Assembly: GCF_014650695.1 (NCBI RefSeq) | Contig: NZ_BMVL01000001.1 | Span: forward strand, 517,563 to 581,562 | Reading direction: 5' to 3' | Origin: Streptomyces avidinii | Lineage (GTDB): Bacteria > Actinomycetota > Actinomycetes > Streptomycetales > Streptomycetaceae | Length of the DNA: 64,000 bases | Part shown: one piece after another, positions 10,046 through 18,909 of the stretch | How the letters are laid out: every line of letters begins with the position of its first letter | How positions within the stretch are numbered: the stretch's first letter is position 1 | Position numbers and translations under genes: made by a program | The notes under the pieces: model-generated | Database searches by the model: none | What the model was told of the DNA's origin: nothing | Seen by the model: only the letters and a program-made list of their open reading frames with translations

Positions 10046-11068
10046 TCAGGCCTCCCGCGCCGTCGAGGTGGCGCTCATGTCCGGGTAGCGGTCCCCGGCG
10101 ACCTGCGCGGCGATCGGCTCCAGCAGGTCCAGCTCGGCCTGCGTGAGGACGATCCGGGTCGCCGCGGTGTTCTCGCGCAGCCGGGCCGGCTTGCGGGTGC
10201 CCGGGATCGGGACCACGGTCAGCCCGTGCACCTTCGCCCGCTGCTGCACCCAGGCCAGGGCGATCTGCGCCGGGGTCGCACCGCGCTGCGCGGCGATCTC
10301 CCGGACCGGGACCAGCAGCTCCGCGTTGGCCTTGGCGTTGTCGCCGTTGAAGCGCGGCTGGTAGCGGCGGAAGTCGTTCTGCGACAGCTCCGCGGACGCG
10401 TCCGCGAAGGACCCGGTCAGGAAGCCCCGGCCGAGCGGGGAGTACGCCGCGACGGCCACGCCCAGCTCCGCCGCCGCGCCCACCGCGCTGCGCTCCACGT
10501 CCCGACTGAACAGCGACCACTCCGACTGGAGCGCCGCGATCGGGTGCACGGCGTGCGCCTCGCGCAGTTCGGCGCCCGTGACCTCACTGAGGCCGAGGTG
10601 GCGGACCTTGCCCTCCTGCACCAACTCCGCCATGGCCCCGACGGATTCGCTCAGCGGCACGGCCGGGTCGCGCCGGTGCATGTAGTACAGGTCGATGACG
10701 TCCACGCCGAGCCGGCGCAGGCTCCCCTCGACGGACGTGCGGACGTAGGCGCGGTCGTTGCGGATGCCCCGGTACTGCGGGTCGTCGGTGCGCTCTATCG
10801 CGAACTTCGTCGCCAGGGTGATCTCGTCCCGGTGGGCGGCCACGAAGGGCGCCAGGAACTCCTCGTTGCGTCCCCGTCCGTAGACGTCCGCGGTGTCGAA
10901 GAGGGTGACACCGGCCGCCAGCGCGGCCTCCAGGGTCTCCCGGGCCGCCGCCTCGTCGGTGTCCCCGTAGAACTCGCTCATGCCCATGCAGCCGAGCCCC
11001 TGGACGCCGACCGGCGGGCCGCCCTTGCCCAGCTCGACCTGTTCGAGGGTGGTTCCGTGCTCCGTCAT
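10046..11068 (-). CDS. Aldo/keto reductase
   Basis: A 340-aa NADPH-dependent oxidoreductase with the AKR TIM barrel. Catalytic elements seen are FDTADVYGRGRNEE (Asp and Tyr), TLATKF (Lys), and YYMHRRD (His). The cofactor end has VVPIPGTRKPARLRENTAA. The start ATG 11068 overlaps the stop of the MerR gene by 4 bp (ATGA), so translation is coupled and MerR very probably controls this gene. It probably reduces reactive aldehydes or quinones; the substrate cannot be read from sequence. Confidence 0.95.
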   Translation of the reverse strand: MTEHGTTLEQVELGKGGPPVGVQGLGCMGMSEFYGDTDEAAARETLEAALAAGVTLFDTADVYGRGRNEEFLAPFVAAHRDEITLATKFAIERTDDPQYRGIRNDRAYVRTSVEGSLRRLGVDVIDLYYMHRRDPAVPLSESVGAMAELVQEGKVRHLGLSEVTGAELREAHAVHPIAALQSEWSLFSRDVERSAVGAAAELGVAVAAYSPLGRGFLTGSFADASAELSQNDFRRYQPRFNGDNAKANAELLVPVREIAAQRGATPAQIALAWVQQRAKVHGLTVVPIPGTRKPARLRENTAATRIVLTQAELDLLEPIAAQVAGDRYPDMSATSTAREA

Positions 11069-11463
11069 TGCTGTGCCTTCCCCGATACCGTTTTCATGGC
11101 GTACATGTCGATCTTGTAGTCCAGTACGGCGAGTGCGTCCGTGAGCTCCGTGATCCGCGAACGCACCTCGCGGCGCGTGCGTTCCAGCAGCTCCCGGCGC
11201 TCCCCGACCGTGTGGGCGCCCTCGCGGACCAGTTCGGCGTACCGGACCATGTCCGCCACCGACATCCCCGTGGCCCGCAGCTTGCCGACGAAGGCCAGCC
11301 AGTCGAGGTCCTTGTCGGTGAAGCGCCGCTGTCCCGAGTGGGAGCGGTCCACGTGCGGCATCAGGCCGATCCGCTCGTACCAGCGCAGGGTGTGCTGGGT
11401 CAGACCGGTCCGGGCCTCGACCTCGCTGATCGTGTACCGCGTCTGCGTCAGGCTCTGGCTCAT
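11065..11463 (-). CDS. MerR family transcriptional regulator
   Basis: A 132-aa regulator. The winged helix at residues about 8-76 reads YTISEVEARTGLTQHTLRWYERIGLM...QRRFTDKDLDWLAFVGKLRATGMSV, and a long dimerisation helix follows. No metal-binding Cys cluster is present, so a small-molecule or redox-neutral signal is more likely. It is the first gene of a two-gene operon with the aldo/keto reductase. A palindrome at 11481-11497 just upstream is the likely operator. Confidence 0.95.
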   Translation of the reverse strand: MSQSLTQTRYTISEVEARTGLTQHTLRWYERIGLMPHVDRSHSGQRRFTDKDLDWLAFVGKLRATGMSVADMVRYAELVREGAHTVGERRELLERTRREVRSRITELTDALAVLDYKIDMYAMKTVSGKAQQ

Positions 11464-11480
11464 GACTCCACGCTAAAACC

Positions 11481-11497
11481 CTTGAGTGCACTCCAAG
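11481..11497 (-). promoter_or_regulatory. Candidate MerR operator
   Basis: CTTGAGTGCACTCCAAG contains a perfect GAGTGCACTC core and near-symmetric CTTG/CAAG ends. On the minus strand TTGCTT and a TTTTAG-like -10 lie about 18 bp apart around it, the stretched-spacer layout typical of MerR promoters. The same palindrome also lies just upstream of the -10 box of the divergent hydrolase gene. Confidence 0.65.
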
Positions 11498-11501
11498 CAA
11501 G

Positions 11502-11507
11502 TAGGCT
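11502..11507 (+). promoter_or_regulatory. -10 box TAGGCT of a leaderless promoter
   Basis: TAGGCT ends 7 nt before ATG 11515. The MerR operator candidate abuts it upstream. Confidence 0.6.
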
Positions 11508-11514
11508 CGGCGGC

Positions 11515-12360
11515 ATGGAGAGCGTGGAGGGCGTGAACGGCATGGAAAGCCTGCGGATCATAGAGACCTGGCCGGTACCGACCGCCGCGGCGGGCGTCGT
11601 GCGGGCCGACGGGAGCCTCGCCGGCTCCCACGGGCCCGTCGACCACCGGTTCGCGCTGGCGTCGGTCACCAAGCCGCTCGCCGCGTACGCCGCCCTCGTC
11701 GCGTACGAGGAGGGGGCGATCGAGCTGGACGAGCCGGCCGGCCCCGAGGGGTCGACGGTCCGTCACCTGCTGGCGCACACCAGCGGCCTGGCCTTCGACG
11801 AGCACAGGGTGTCGGCCCCGCCCGGACAGCGCCGGCTGTACTCGAACGCCGGTTTCGAGGAGCTCGGCGACCACATCGCCAAGGCCACCGGGATCCCCTT
11901 CGCGGAGTACGTGCACCAGGCTGTCTTCGAGCCGCTGGGTATGGAGCGGACCACCCTGGAGGGCTCGCCCGCCAAGGACGGCGTCTCCACCGTCTCCGAC
12001 CTGCTGCGCTTCGCCGCCGAGCTGCAGGCACCCCGGCTGCTGGACGTCCGTACGGTCGCCGACGCGACCTCCGTCGTCCACCCCGGGCTCAAGGGCGTCC
12101 TGCCGGGCTACGGACACCAGTCCCCCAACGACTGGGGCCTCGGCCTGGAGATCCGCGACCACAAGTCCCCGCACTGGACGGGCGCTTCCTCCTCGCCCCG
12201 CACCTTCGGCCACTTCGGCCAGGCCGGCACCTTCCTGTGGGTGGACCCGGACGCGCGCGCGGCGTGCGTGGCCCTGACCGACCGCGCCTTCGGCCCGTGG
12301 GCGGCCGAGGCCTGGACCCCGTTCACCGACGCGGTGCTGGCCGAGCTCCGCTCCCGCTAG
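11515..12360 (+). CDS. Serine hydrolase, beta-lactamase/class C-like
   Basis: A 281-aa cytosolic-looking member of the penicillin-binding-like hydrolases. The SxxK motif is SVTK (Ser50, Lys53), the YxN motif is YSN (Tyr109), and HFGQAG stands in for the KTG box. There is no signal peptide, so esterase or amidase activity on soluble substrates is more likely than a cell-wall role. It is divergent from merR, with 51 bp between the starts, and its stop overlaps the convergent pirin gene by 4 bp. Confidence 0.9.
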   Translation: MESVEGVNGMESLRIIETWPVPTAAAGVVRADGSLAGSHGPVDHRFALASVTKPLAAYAALVAYEEGAIELDEPAGPEGSTVRHLLAHTSGLAFDEHRVSAPPGQRRLYSNAGFEELGDHIAKATGIPFAEYVHQAVFEPLGMERTTLEGSPAKDGVSTVSDLLRFAAELQAPRLLDVRTVADATSVVHPGLKGVLPGYGHQSPNDWGLGLEIRDHKSPHWTGASSSPRTFGHFGQAGTFLWVDPDARAACVALTDRAFGPWAAEAWTPFTDAVLAELRSR

Positions 12361-13061
12361 TCCGAGCTCCGCTCCCGCCGGGCCGCGCCCGTCCCGGCTT
12401 CGGCCGGGCCGGGGAATTCCCAGATCAGCAGCTCGCCCGGGGACCCGGCGACGATCTCCAGGTCCCGCTCGGCGGAGATCCGTACCGAGTCGCCGGGGCC
12501 CAGCTCCTCCCCGTCCAGGCGCAGGTCCCCGCGGACCACGTGCAGGTACACCCGGTCCGCCGCCGGTACGGCGACGCGCTCGCCCGCGCCGGGCCGCCGG
12601 ACGTGCAGGACGGCGCCGGCCGCCGGGACCTCGTAGGGCACGGCGTCCGTGAGCTCCCGGACCACCTCGTACGAGGGCTCGCCGCCCGCGACGAGCGGCG
12701 CGAGCCACATCTGCACGAAGCGCAGCCGCCCGGCGCCGTCGTTGCGCTCCGCGTGCCGCGCCCCGGACCCGGCGCCGAGCCGCTGCACGTCCCCGGGCCG
12801 CACCTGGCTCTTCTCCCCGGTGCCGTCCTGGTGGGTGAGCTCGCCCTCGATCACCCAGGTCACGATTTCGGTGTGGCTGTGCGGGTGCTCGTCGAAGCCG
12901 GCGCCCGGTGCGAGGGTCTCCTCGTTGCAGGCGAGGACCGGGCCGAAGCGCAGGTTGTCCGGGTCGTAGAAGGCGCCGAAGGAGAAGGCGTGCCGGGTGG
13001 TGATCCCGGCGGCCGGGTCCCCGCCCTGGTACCGGTCGGCGCCGCGGCGAACATCAATCAT
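12357..13061 (-). CDS. Pirin family protein
   Basis: A 234-aa bicupin. The N-terminal cupin holds the metal ligands in FDEHPHSHTEIVTWVIEGELTHQD (His, His, His) and a Glu further on, plus the pirin landmark GDVQRLGAGSGARHAE. Bacterial pirins bind Fe and some act as quercetinases; the role here is unknown. The start ATG 13061 (MIDVRRGADRYQGG) is the usual family start. No partner gene is evident. Confidence 0.92.
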   Translation of the reverse strand: MIDVRRGADRYQGGDPAAGITTRHAFSFGAFYDPDNLRFGPVLACNEETLAPGAGFDEHPHSHTEIVTWVIEGELTHQDGTGEKSQVRPGDVQRLGAGSGARHAERNDGAGRLRFVQMWLAPLVAGGEPSYEVVRELTDAVPYEVPAAGAVLHVRRPGAGERVAVPAADRVYLHVVRGDLRLDGEELGPGDSVRISAERDLEIVAGSPGELLIWEFPGPAEAGTGAARRERSSD

Positions 13062-13153
13062 GAACGCCACGGTAGACCCAGCCACGGGTCGGAGCGCGGG
13101 CCGGACACGGGACCGGACTCCGCGCACCCGTCCCGATAAGGCAGTCTTGTCAC

Positions 13154-14371
13154 GTGCCCCAACCCGAACGTGAGCATTCGCCCGCCACCCCTGCCGCGCA
13201 TCCCGCTCCCGCCCATCCGCACACCGCGACGCTCCGCCGACTGGAGAAGTCCTCCGGCCGGCTGGCCGCCAACGCGATCGCGCGCATGGACGAGACCCTG
13301 CCGTGGTACCGGGCCATGCCGCCCGAGAACCGGTCCTGGATCGGCCTGGTCGCCCAAGCGGGTATCGCCGCGTTCACGGAGTGGTTCAGGCACCCGGAGA
13401 CCCCTCAGGCGATCTCCACCGACGTCTTCGGGACGGCTCCGCGCGAGCTGACCCGGGCGATCACCCTGCGGCAGACCGTCGAGATGGTCCGCACCACGAT
13501 CGAGGTCATGGAGGCCGCGATCGAGGAGGTGGCGGCGCCGGGCGACGAGTCGATCCTGCGCGAGGCGCTGCTGGTGTACGCCCGGGAGATCGCCTTCGCG
13601 ACCGCCCAGGTGTACGCGCAGGCCGCCGAGGCGCGCGGGGCCTGGGACGCCCGGCTGGAGTCCCTGGTGGTCAACGCGGTGCTGTCCGGCGAGGCGGACG
13701 AGGGCGCGCTGTCCCGGGCGGCGGCGCTGGGCTGGAACTCCCCGGAGCACGTGTGCGTGGTGCTCGGCACTGCGCCGGAGGGGGACAGCGAGCTGACGGT
13801 CGAGGCGATCCGGCGCGCGGCCCGTCACCACAAGCTCCAGGTCCTCACGGGTGTGCTCGGGGACCGTCTGGTGGTGATCGCGGGCGGCAGCGACAACCCG
13901 ATCCAGGTGGCCAAGTCGCTGATCGGGCCGTTCGCGGCAGGTCCGGTGGTCGCCGGACCGGTGGTGTCCGACCTGTTGAACGCAACGAAGTCGGCGCAGG
14001 CCGCGGCGGCCGGGCTGAAAGCGTGCACGGCCTGGCAGGATGCCCCTCGGCCCGTCCTGGCGGACGATCTCCTGCCGGAGCGGGCCATCGCCTCCGATCC
14101 CGCTGCCAGGGATCAGCTGGTGGAGGAGATCTACAGACCACTGGAGGAGGCGGGGTCCGCACTACTGGAGACCCTGAGCGTCTACCTGGAGCAGGCCAGC
14201 AGCCTCGAAGGGGCGGCGCGGATGCTGTTCGTGCACCCCAACACGGTGCGCTACCGGCTGCGACGTGTGACCGACGTCACCGGGTGGTCTCCTTCCGATG
14301 TCCGCTCTGCGTTCACGTTGCGGATCGCCCTGATTCTGGGGCGTCTGGCCGACGGCGATCCGCAGTCCTAG
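13154..14371 (+). CDS. fasR: FasR, activator of fatty acid synthesis genes (PucR-type HTH)
   Basis: A 405-aa regulator. The N-terminal half is an all-helical sensor region (residues about 25-170). The C-terminus (about 335-400) is a PucR/CdaR-type HTH: LETLSVYLEQASSLEGAARMLFVHPNTVRYRLRRV. Its place directly before fabD-fabH-acpP-fabF in the same orientation matches the known FasR of Streptomyces, which activates that operon. GTG 13154 starts the protein; no good ribosome-binding site is visible, so it may be leaderless. Confidence 0.9.
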   Translation: MPQPEREHSPATPAAHPAPAHPHTATLRRLEKSSGRLAANAIARMDETLPWYRAMPPENRSWIGLVAQAGIAAFTEWFRHPETPQAISTDVFGTAPRELTRAITLRQTVEMVRTTIEVMEAAIEEVAAPGDESILREALLVYAREIAFATAQVYAQAAEARGAWDARLESLVVNAVLSGEADEGALSRAAALGWNSPEHVCVVLGTAPEGDSELTVEAIRRAARHHKLQVLTGVLGDRLVVIAGGSDNPIQVAKSLIGPFAAGPVVAGPVVSDLLNATKSAQAAAAGLKACTAWQDAPRPVLADDLLPERAIASDPAARDQLVEEIYRPLEEAGSALLETLSVYLEQASSLEGAARMLFVHPNTVRYRLRRVTDVTGWSPSDVRSAFTLRIALILGRLADGDPQS

Positions 14372-14410
14372 ACTTTTGTCGGACATCAACAATTACCCCG
14401 ACGGTTCTTC

Positions 14411-14437
14411 GTCCCTGTCCCCACGGGCGTCAGGGAC
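14411..14437 (+). promoter_or_regulatory. Inverted repeat in the fabD promoter region
   Basis: GTCCCTG (14411-14417) and CAGGGAC (14431-14437) are perfect inverted arms 13 nt apart, between the fasR stop and the fabD start. It is a candidate FasR operator, or a weak hairpin at the end of fasR. Confidence 0.4.
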
Positions 14438-14460
14438 CATCCACAAGAGAGAGTGTGAGG

Positions 14461-15378
14461 GTGCTCGTACTCGTCGCTCCCGGCCAAGGCGCTCAGACGC
14501 CCGGCTTCTTGACTCCCTGGCTCGAACTTCCCGGTGCCGCCGACCGCGTCGCCGCGTGGTCGGACGCCATCGGGCTGGACCTTGCCCACTACGGCACGAA
14601 CGCCGACGCCGACGAGATCCGCGACACGGCCGTGGCCCAGCCCCTGCTGGTCGCCGCGGGTCTGCTGTCCGCCTCGGCGCTCGGTTCCCCGGCCGTCTTC
14701 GGCGCCGTGGCCGGCCACAGCGTCGGTGAGATCACCGCCGCCGTGTACGCCGGCGTGCTGTCCGATGCCGACGCGCTGTCGCTCGTCCGGACCCGTGGGC
14801 TCGCCATGGCCGAGGCCTCCGCCGTCACCGAGACCGGCATGGCCGCGGTCCTCGGCGGTGACCGCGACGCGGTCGTGGCCCACCTGGAGAAGCTGGGCCT
14901 GACGCCGGCCAACGTCAACGGCGCGGGCCAGATCGTGGCCGCCGGCACCGTGGAGCAGATCGAGGCTCTGCAGGCCGACAAGCCCGAGGGCTCCATGAAG
15001 GTCGTCGCCCTCAAGGTCGCGGGCGCCTTCCACACGCACCACATGGCCCCGGCGGTCGCCACCCTTGAGAAGGCCGCGGAGGCCCTCACCCCGGCGGACC
15101 CGTCGCTGAAGTACGTATCGAACAGGGACGGCCTCGTCGTCGCCACGGGCGCCGACGTCGTCGCCCGCCTGGTCGGCCAGGTCGCCAACCCGGTCCGCTG
15201 GGACCTGTGCATGGAGACGTTCGCCGAGCTGGGCGTCACGGGAATCATCGAGCTCTGCCCCGGTGGCACCCTGACGGGTCTGGCCAAGCGCGCGCTGAAG
15301 GGCGTACCGAGCGTGGCTCTGAAGACCCCGGACGATCTCGACAAGGCCGCGGCGCTCATCGCCGAACTGACGGCCTGA
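14461..15378 (+). CDS. fabD: Malonyl-CoA:ACP malonyltransferase
   Basis: A 305-aa enzyme that moves malonyl groups from CoA to AcpP, the first committed step for type II fatty acid synthesis. Visible motifs: PGQGAQTPG at the N-terminus, nucleophile Ser87 in GHSVGE, and GAFHTHHM with the catalytic His. GTG 14461 is preferred because GAGAGAG lies 7 nt before it; GTG 14455 is too close. First gene of the fabD-fabH-acpP-fabF operon; fabH follows after 19 bp. In actinomycetes the same enzyme also loads polyketide ACPs. Confidence 0.97.
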   Translation: MLVLVAPGQGAQTPGFLTPWLELPGAADRVAAWSDAIGLDLAHYGTNADADEIRDTAVAQPLLVAAGLLSASALGSPAVFGAVAGHSVGEITAAVYAGVLSDADALSLVRTRGLAMAEASAVTETGMAAVLGGDRDAVVAHLEKLGLTPANVNGAGQIVAAGTVEQIEALQADKPEGSMKVVALKVAGAFHTHHMAPAVATLEKAAEALTPADPSLKYVSNRDGLVVATGADVVARLVGQVANPVRWDLCMETFAELGVTGIIELCPGGTLTGLAKRALKGVPSVALKTPDDLDKAAALIAELTA

Positions 15379-15397
15379 GAGAAGGAGCCCACACAGC

Positions 15398-16402
15398 ATG
15401 TCCAAGATCAAGCCGGCCAAGGGCTCCCCTTACGCCCGCATCCTCGGTGTTGGCGGCTACCGCCCGACCCGTGTGGTGCCCAACGAGGTCATCCTCGAGA
15501 CCATCGACTCGTCCGACGAGTGGATCCGCTCCCGCTCCGGCATCGCGACCCGGCACTGGGCCTCGCCCCAGGAGACCGTCGCCGCGATGTCGGTGGAGGC
15601 CTCGGGGAAGGCGCTGGCCGACGCCGGTGTCGCCCCGGAGCAGATCGGTGCCGTGATCGTCTCGACGGTCTCGCACTTCAAGCAGACTCCGGCGATCGCG
15701 ACCGAGATCGCGCACCGGATCGGCGCGGGCAGGCCCGCCGCCTTCGACATCTCCGCCGGCTGTGCCGGATTCGGCTACGGCCTGACCCTCGCCAAGGGTC
15801 TGGTGGTCGAGGGTTCCGCGGAGTACGTCCTCGTCATCGGCGTGGAGCGGCTCTCGGACCTGACCGACCTGGAGGACCGCGCGACGGCCTTCCTGTTCGG
15901 TGACGGCGCCGGCGCCGTGGTCGTCGGTCCCTCGGACGAGCCGGCCATCGGCCCCACGGTGTGGGGTTCGGAGGGCGACAAGTCCGAGACGATCAAGCAG
16001 ACCGTGCCGTGGGACGAGTACCTCGGCAAGGACGGCGGCGAGAAGTTCCCGGCCATCACCCAGGAGGGTCAGGCGGTCTTCCGCTGGGCCGTCTTCGAGA
16101 TGGCCAAGGTGGCCCAGCAGGCGCTCGACGCCGCCGGGATCACCGCGGATGACCTGGACGTCTTCATTCCGCACCAGGCGAACATGCGGATCATCGACTC
16201 GATGGTGAAGACTCTGAAGCTGCCGGAGCACGTCACGGTCGCCCGTGACGTGGAGACCACCGGCAACACCTCGGCCGCCTCGATTCCGCTCGCTATGGAG
16301 CGGCTCCTGGCGACCGGAGCGGCGAAGAGCGGCGACACCGCGCTCGTCATCGGCTTCGGGGCGGGACTCGTCTACGCCGCGACGGTCGTTACCCTCCCCT
16401 AG
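15398..16402 (+). CDS. fabH: Beta-ketoacyl-ACP synthase III
   Basis: A 334-aa initiating condensing enzyme that joins acyl-CoA starters (often branched in Streptomyces) with malonyl-AcpP. The Cys-His-Asn triad is complete: Cys122 in SAGCAGFGYGL, His259 in HQANMRI, and Asn290 in GNTSAAS. AGAAGGAG sits 11-18 nt before the ATG. It belongs to the fab operon. Length and motif order are normal. Confidence 0.98.
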   Translation: MSKIKPAKGSPYARILGVGGYRPTRVVPNEVILETIDSSDEWIRSRSGIATRHWASPQETVAAMSVEASGKALADAGVAPEQIGAVIVSTVSHFKQTPAIATEIAHRIGAGRPAAFDISAGCAGFGYGLTLAKGLVVEGSAEYVLVIGVERLSDLTDLEDRATAFLFGDGAGAVVVGPSDEPAIGPTVWGSEGDKSETIKQTVPWDEYLGKDGGEKFPAITQEGQAVFRWAVFEMAKVAQQALDAAGITADDLDVFIPHQANMRIIDSMVKTLKLPEHVTVARDVETTGNTSAASIPLAMERLLATGAAKSGDTALVIGFGAGLVYAATVVTLP

Positions 16403-16459
16403 GGCCGGGATCCACATCCCACCCTGTTCCACCCCAGTCAGCTATAGAAGGAGCGCCAC

Positions 16460-16711
16460 ATGGCCGCCACGCAGGAAGAGATCGTCGAGGGTCTCGCGGA
16501 GATCGTCAACGAGATCGCCGGTATCCCCACCGAGGACGTCGCGATCGAGAAGTCCTTCACCGACGACCTGGACGTCGACTCGCTCTCCATGGTCGAGGTC
16601 GTCGTCGCCGCCGAAGAGCGCTTCGACGTCAAGATCCCGGACGAGGACGTCAAGAACCTCAAGACGGTCGGCGACGCCGCCGAGTACATCCTGAAGCACC
16701 AGGCCGCCTGA
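16460..16711 (+). CDS. acpP: Acyl carrier protein
   Basis: An 83-aa acidic carrier protein. The phosphopantetheine attachment serine is Ser41 in DVDSLSMVEVV. AGAAGGAG precedes the ATG by 6-7 nt. It carries the growing acyl chain between FabD, FabH and FabF, the genes around it in the same operon. The four-helix pattern of type II fatty acid ACPs is normal. Confidence 0.98.
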   Translation: MAATQEEIVEGLAEIVNEIAGIPTEDVAIEKSFTDDLDVDSLSMVEVVVAAEERFDVKIPDEDVKNLKTVGDAAEYILKHQAA

Positions 16712-16790
16712 GCCTGACGAGCGTTTGTCGCCACCTGGCGGTGGCGCCGTGACAATTCAGCACCCCCTGAGACGTGGAGAAAGAATTCCT

Positions 16791-18071
16791 GTGAGCCCGA
16801 CCAATCGCACCGTGGTCGTCACCGGTATCGGCGCAACCACTCCGCTGGGTGGCGACAGCGCTTCGACCTGGGAAGGTCTGCTTGCCGGCCGTTCCGGCGT
16901 CAAGCCCCTGGAGGGCGAGCGCTTCGCCGAACTCCCGGTACGCATCGCCGCTCGGGCCGCCGTCGACCCGAGTGAAGTCCTGCCCCGGCCGCTGGCCCGC
17001 AAGCTGGACCGCTCGGCGCAGTTCGCCGTCATCGCGGCCCGCGAGGCGTGGGCCGACGCCGGCTACACCACCCCGGCCGGCGAAGAGACGGAAGAGGGCG
17101 CGTTCGTCGCGCCCGAGCGTCTGGGCACCGTGATCGCCTCCGGTATCGGCGGTGTCACCACCCTGCTCGACCAGTACGACGTACTGAAGGACAAGGGCGT
17201 ACGCAGGGTCTCCCCGCACACCGTCCCCATGCTCATGCCGAACGGCCCGTCCGCCAACGTCGGCCTGGAGGTCAACGCCCAGGCGGGCGTGCACACTCCG
17301 GTCAGCGCCTGCGCGTCCGGCGCCGAGGCCATCGGCTACGCCGTCGAGATGATCCGTACCGGCCGTGCCGACGTGGTCGTGGCCGGCGGCACCGAGGCGG
17401 CGATCCACCCGCTGCCGATCGCCGCGTTCGCCAACATGATGGCGATGTCCAAGAACAACGAGAACCCCGAGCAGGCTTCCCGCCCGTACGACAAGGCCCG
17501 TGACGGCTTCGTACTGGGCGAGGGCGCGGGCGTCGTCATCCTGGAGTCCGCCGAGCACGCCGCCGCGCGCGGCGCCCGGGTCTACTGCGAGGTGCTGGGC
17601 CAGGGCCTGTCCGCGGACAGCCACCACATCGCGCAGCCGGAGCCGACCGGCCGCGGTGTCGCGGCCGCGGTGCAGAACCTGCTCGACAACACGGGTCTGG
17701 ACCCGGCCGAGCTGGTCCACCTGAACGCGCACGCCACGTCCACCCCGCAGGGTGACACGGCCGAGCTGAAGGCCCTGCGCAAGGTGCTGGGCGACGACCT
17801 CGACCACATCGCGATCTCCGCGACCAAGTCGATGACCGGTCACCTGCTGGGCGGCGCGGGCGGTATCGAGACCGTCGCGACCGTGCTGGCGCTGTACAAC
17901 CGGCTGGCCCCGCCGACGATCAACGTCGACGACCTCGACGAGGACATCGACGCGGACATCATCGTCGGCGAGCCGCGCAAGCTGCCGGCCGACGGCCCGA
18001 TCTCCGCGATCAACAACTCCTTCGGCTTCGGCGGTCACAACGTGACCCTGGCCTTCCGCACGGTCCAGTAA
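16791..18071 (+). CDS. fabF: Beta-ketoacyl-ACP synthase II
   Basis: A 426-aa elongating condensing enzyme. The Cys-His-His triad is Cys174 in VSACASGAEA, His314 in LNAHATSTPQGD, and His351 in KSMTGHLLGGAGG, with the conserved Lys346. GTG 16791 has GGAGAAAG 7-8 nt upstream and gives the usual start VSPTNRTVVVTGIG; upstream in-frame codons are non-family. It is the last gene of the fab operon, closed by a 14-bp hairpin. Confidence 0.97.
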   Translation: MSPTNRTVVVTGIGATTPLGGDSASTWEGLLAGRSGVKPLEGERFAELPVRIAARAAVDPSEVLPRPLARKLDRSAQFAVIAAREAWADAGYTTPAGEETEEGAFVAPERLGTVIASGIGGVTTLLDQYDVLKDKGVRRVSPHTVPMLMPNGPSANVGLEVNAQAGVHTPVSACASGAEAIGYAVEMIRTGRADVVVAGGTEAAIHPLPIAAFANMMAMSKNNENPEQASRPYDKARDGFVLGEGAGVVILESAEHAAARGARVYCEVLGQGLSADSHHIAQPEPTGRGVAAAVQNLLDNTGLDPAELVHLNAHATSTPQGDTAELKALRKVLGDDLDHIAISATKSMTGHLLGGAGGIETVATVLALYNRLAPPTINVDDLDEDIDADIIVGEPRKLPADGPISAINNSFGFGGHNVTLAFRTVQ

Positions 18072-18089
18072 CCGCGCGGCAGTCATGGG

Positions 18090-18122
18090 AAGGGCCCACC
18101 CGGTGCATCCGGGTGGGCCCTT
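18090..18122 (+). terminator. Terminator of the fab operon
   Basis: A perfect 14-bp stem (18090-18103 with 18109-18122) with a 5-nt loop lies 18 bp after the fabF stop; a short TTCT follows. Confidence 0.85.
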
Positions 18123-18165
18123 CTCGTGTCTGCTGCGGTGCGGGGCCGGGCGGCCCGGACCGGGC

Positions 18166-18660
18166 TCAGACCACCTGGTGGAGCCAGCGGACCGGGGCGC
18201 CCTCGCCCGCGTAGCGGAAGGGCTCCAGTTCGTCGTCCCACGGCTTGCCGAGCAGTTTGGCGATCTCCGCCTCCAGGTCGGTCTCGCCGCGCGCGGACCG
18301 GGCGAGGGCGGCGCGCAGCCGGTCCTCCGGGATCAGGATGTCGCCGTGCAGTCCGGTGACGGCGTGGAAGATGCCGAGCTCCGGGGTGGAGCTGTAGCGC
18401 TCGCCCTCGGCGTTCGGGCACGGTTCCGCGGTCACCTCGAAACGCAGCAGGTGCCAGCCGCGCAGCGCGGAGGCGAGCTTCGAGGCGGTGCCCGCTTCGG
18501 CCTGCCAGGAGAACTCCGCTCTCCAGGTGCCGGGGGAGGCGGGCTGTCTGATCCAGTCGAGGTTCACCCGCACCCCGAGCACCCCTGCAACAGCCCATTC
18601 CACGTGCGGGCAGAGCGCGCGCGGTGCGGAATGCACGTACAGAACTCCACGTGTCGTCAC
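18166..18660 (-). CDS. DUF3145 family protein
   Basis: A 164-aa actinobacterial protein of unknown function (DUF3145). Family landmarks are TRGVLYVHSAPRALCPHVEWA near the start, TWRAEFSWQAEAGTASKLASALRGW, and the C-terminal WDDELEPFRYAGEGAPVRWLHQVV. GTG 18660 has GGAGG 5 nt upstream. It converges on the fab operon. No transmembrane segment or catalytic motif is visible. Confidence 0.9.
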   Translation of the reverse strand: MTTRGVLYVHSAPRALCPHVEWAVAGVLGVRVNLDWIRQPASPGTWRAEFSWQAEAGTASKLASALRGWHLLRFEVTAEPCPNAEGERYSSTPELGIFHAVTGLHGDILIPEDRLRAALARSARGETDLEAEIAKLLGKPWDDELEPFRYAGEGAPVRWLHQVV

Positions 18661-18909
18661 CGGGACCTCCAGTGTGGGACGAGGTCGGGAATAAACTCCA
18701 GAAAACGGACAGTATGTGACGTGATGTAATGTAACGGAAATTATTTGACATTGCGCTACGGGACCTGCGGCCGAAACGCCACGGGAAAAAGCTACCGTGC
18801 GCCAGGGGTCATGGTGTGACGTACGGTCGCTCCGAACCCGGTAAACACAGAGCTTTCACTCAGCAGGACCCCCCGAACGACACGGGGGCGACAAGGAGGG
18901 TCCCTTCCC

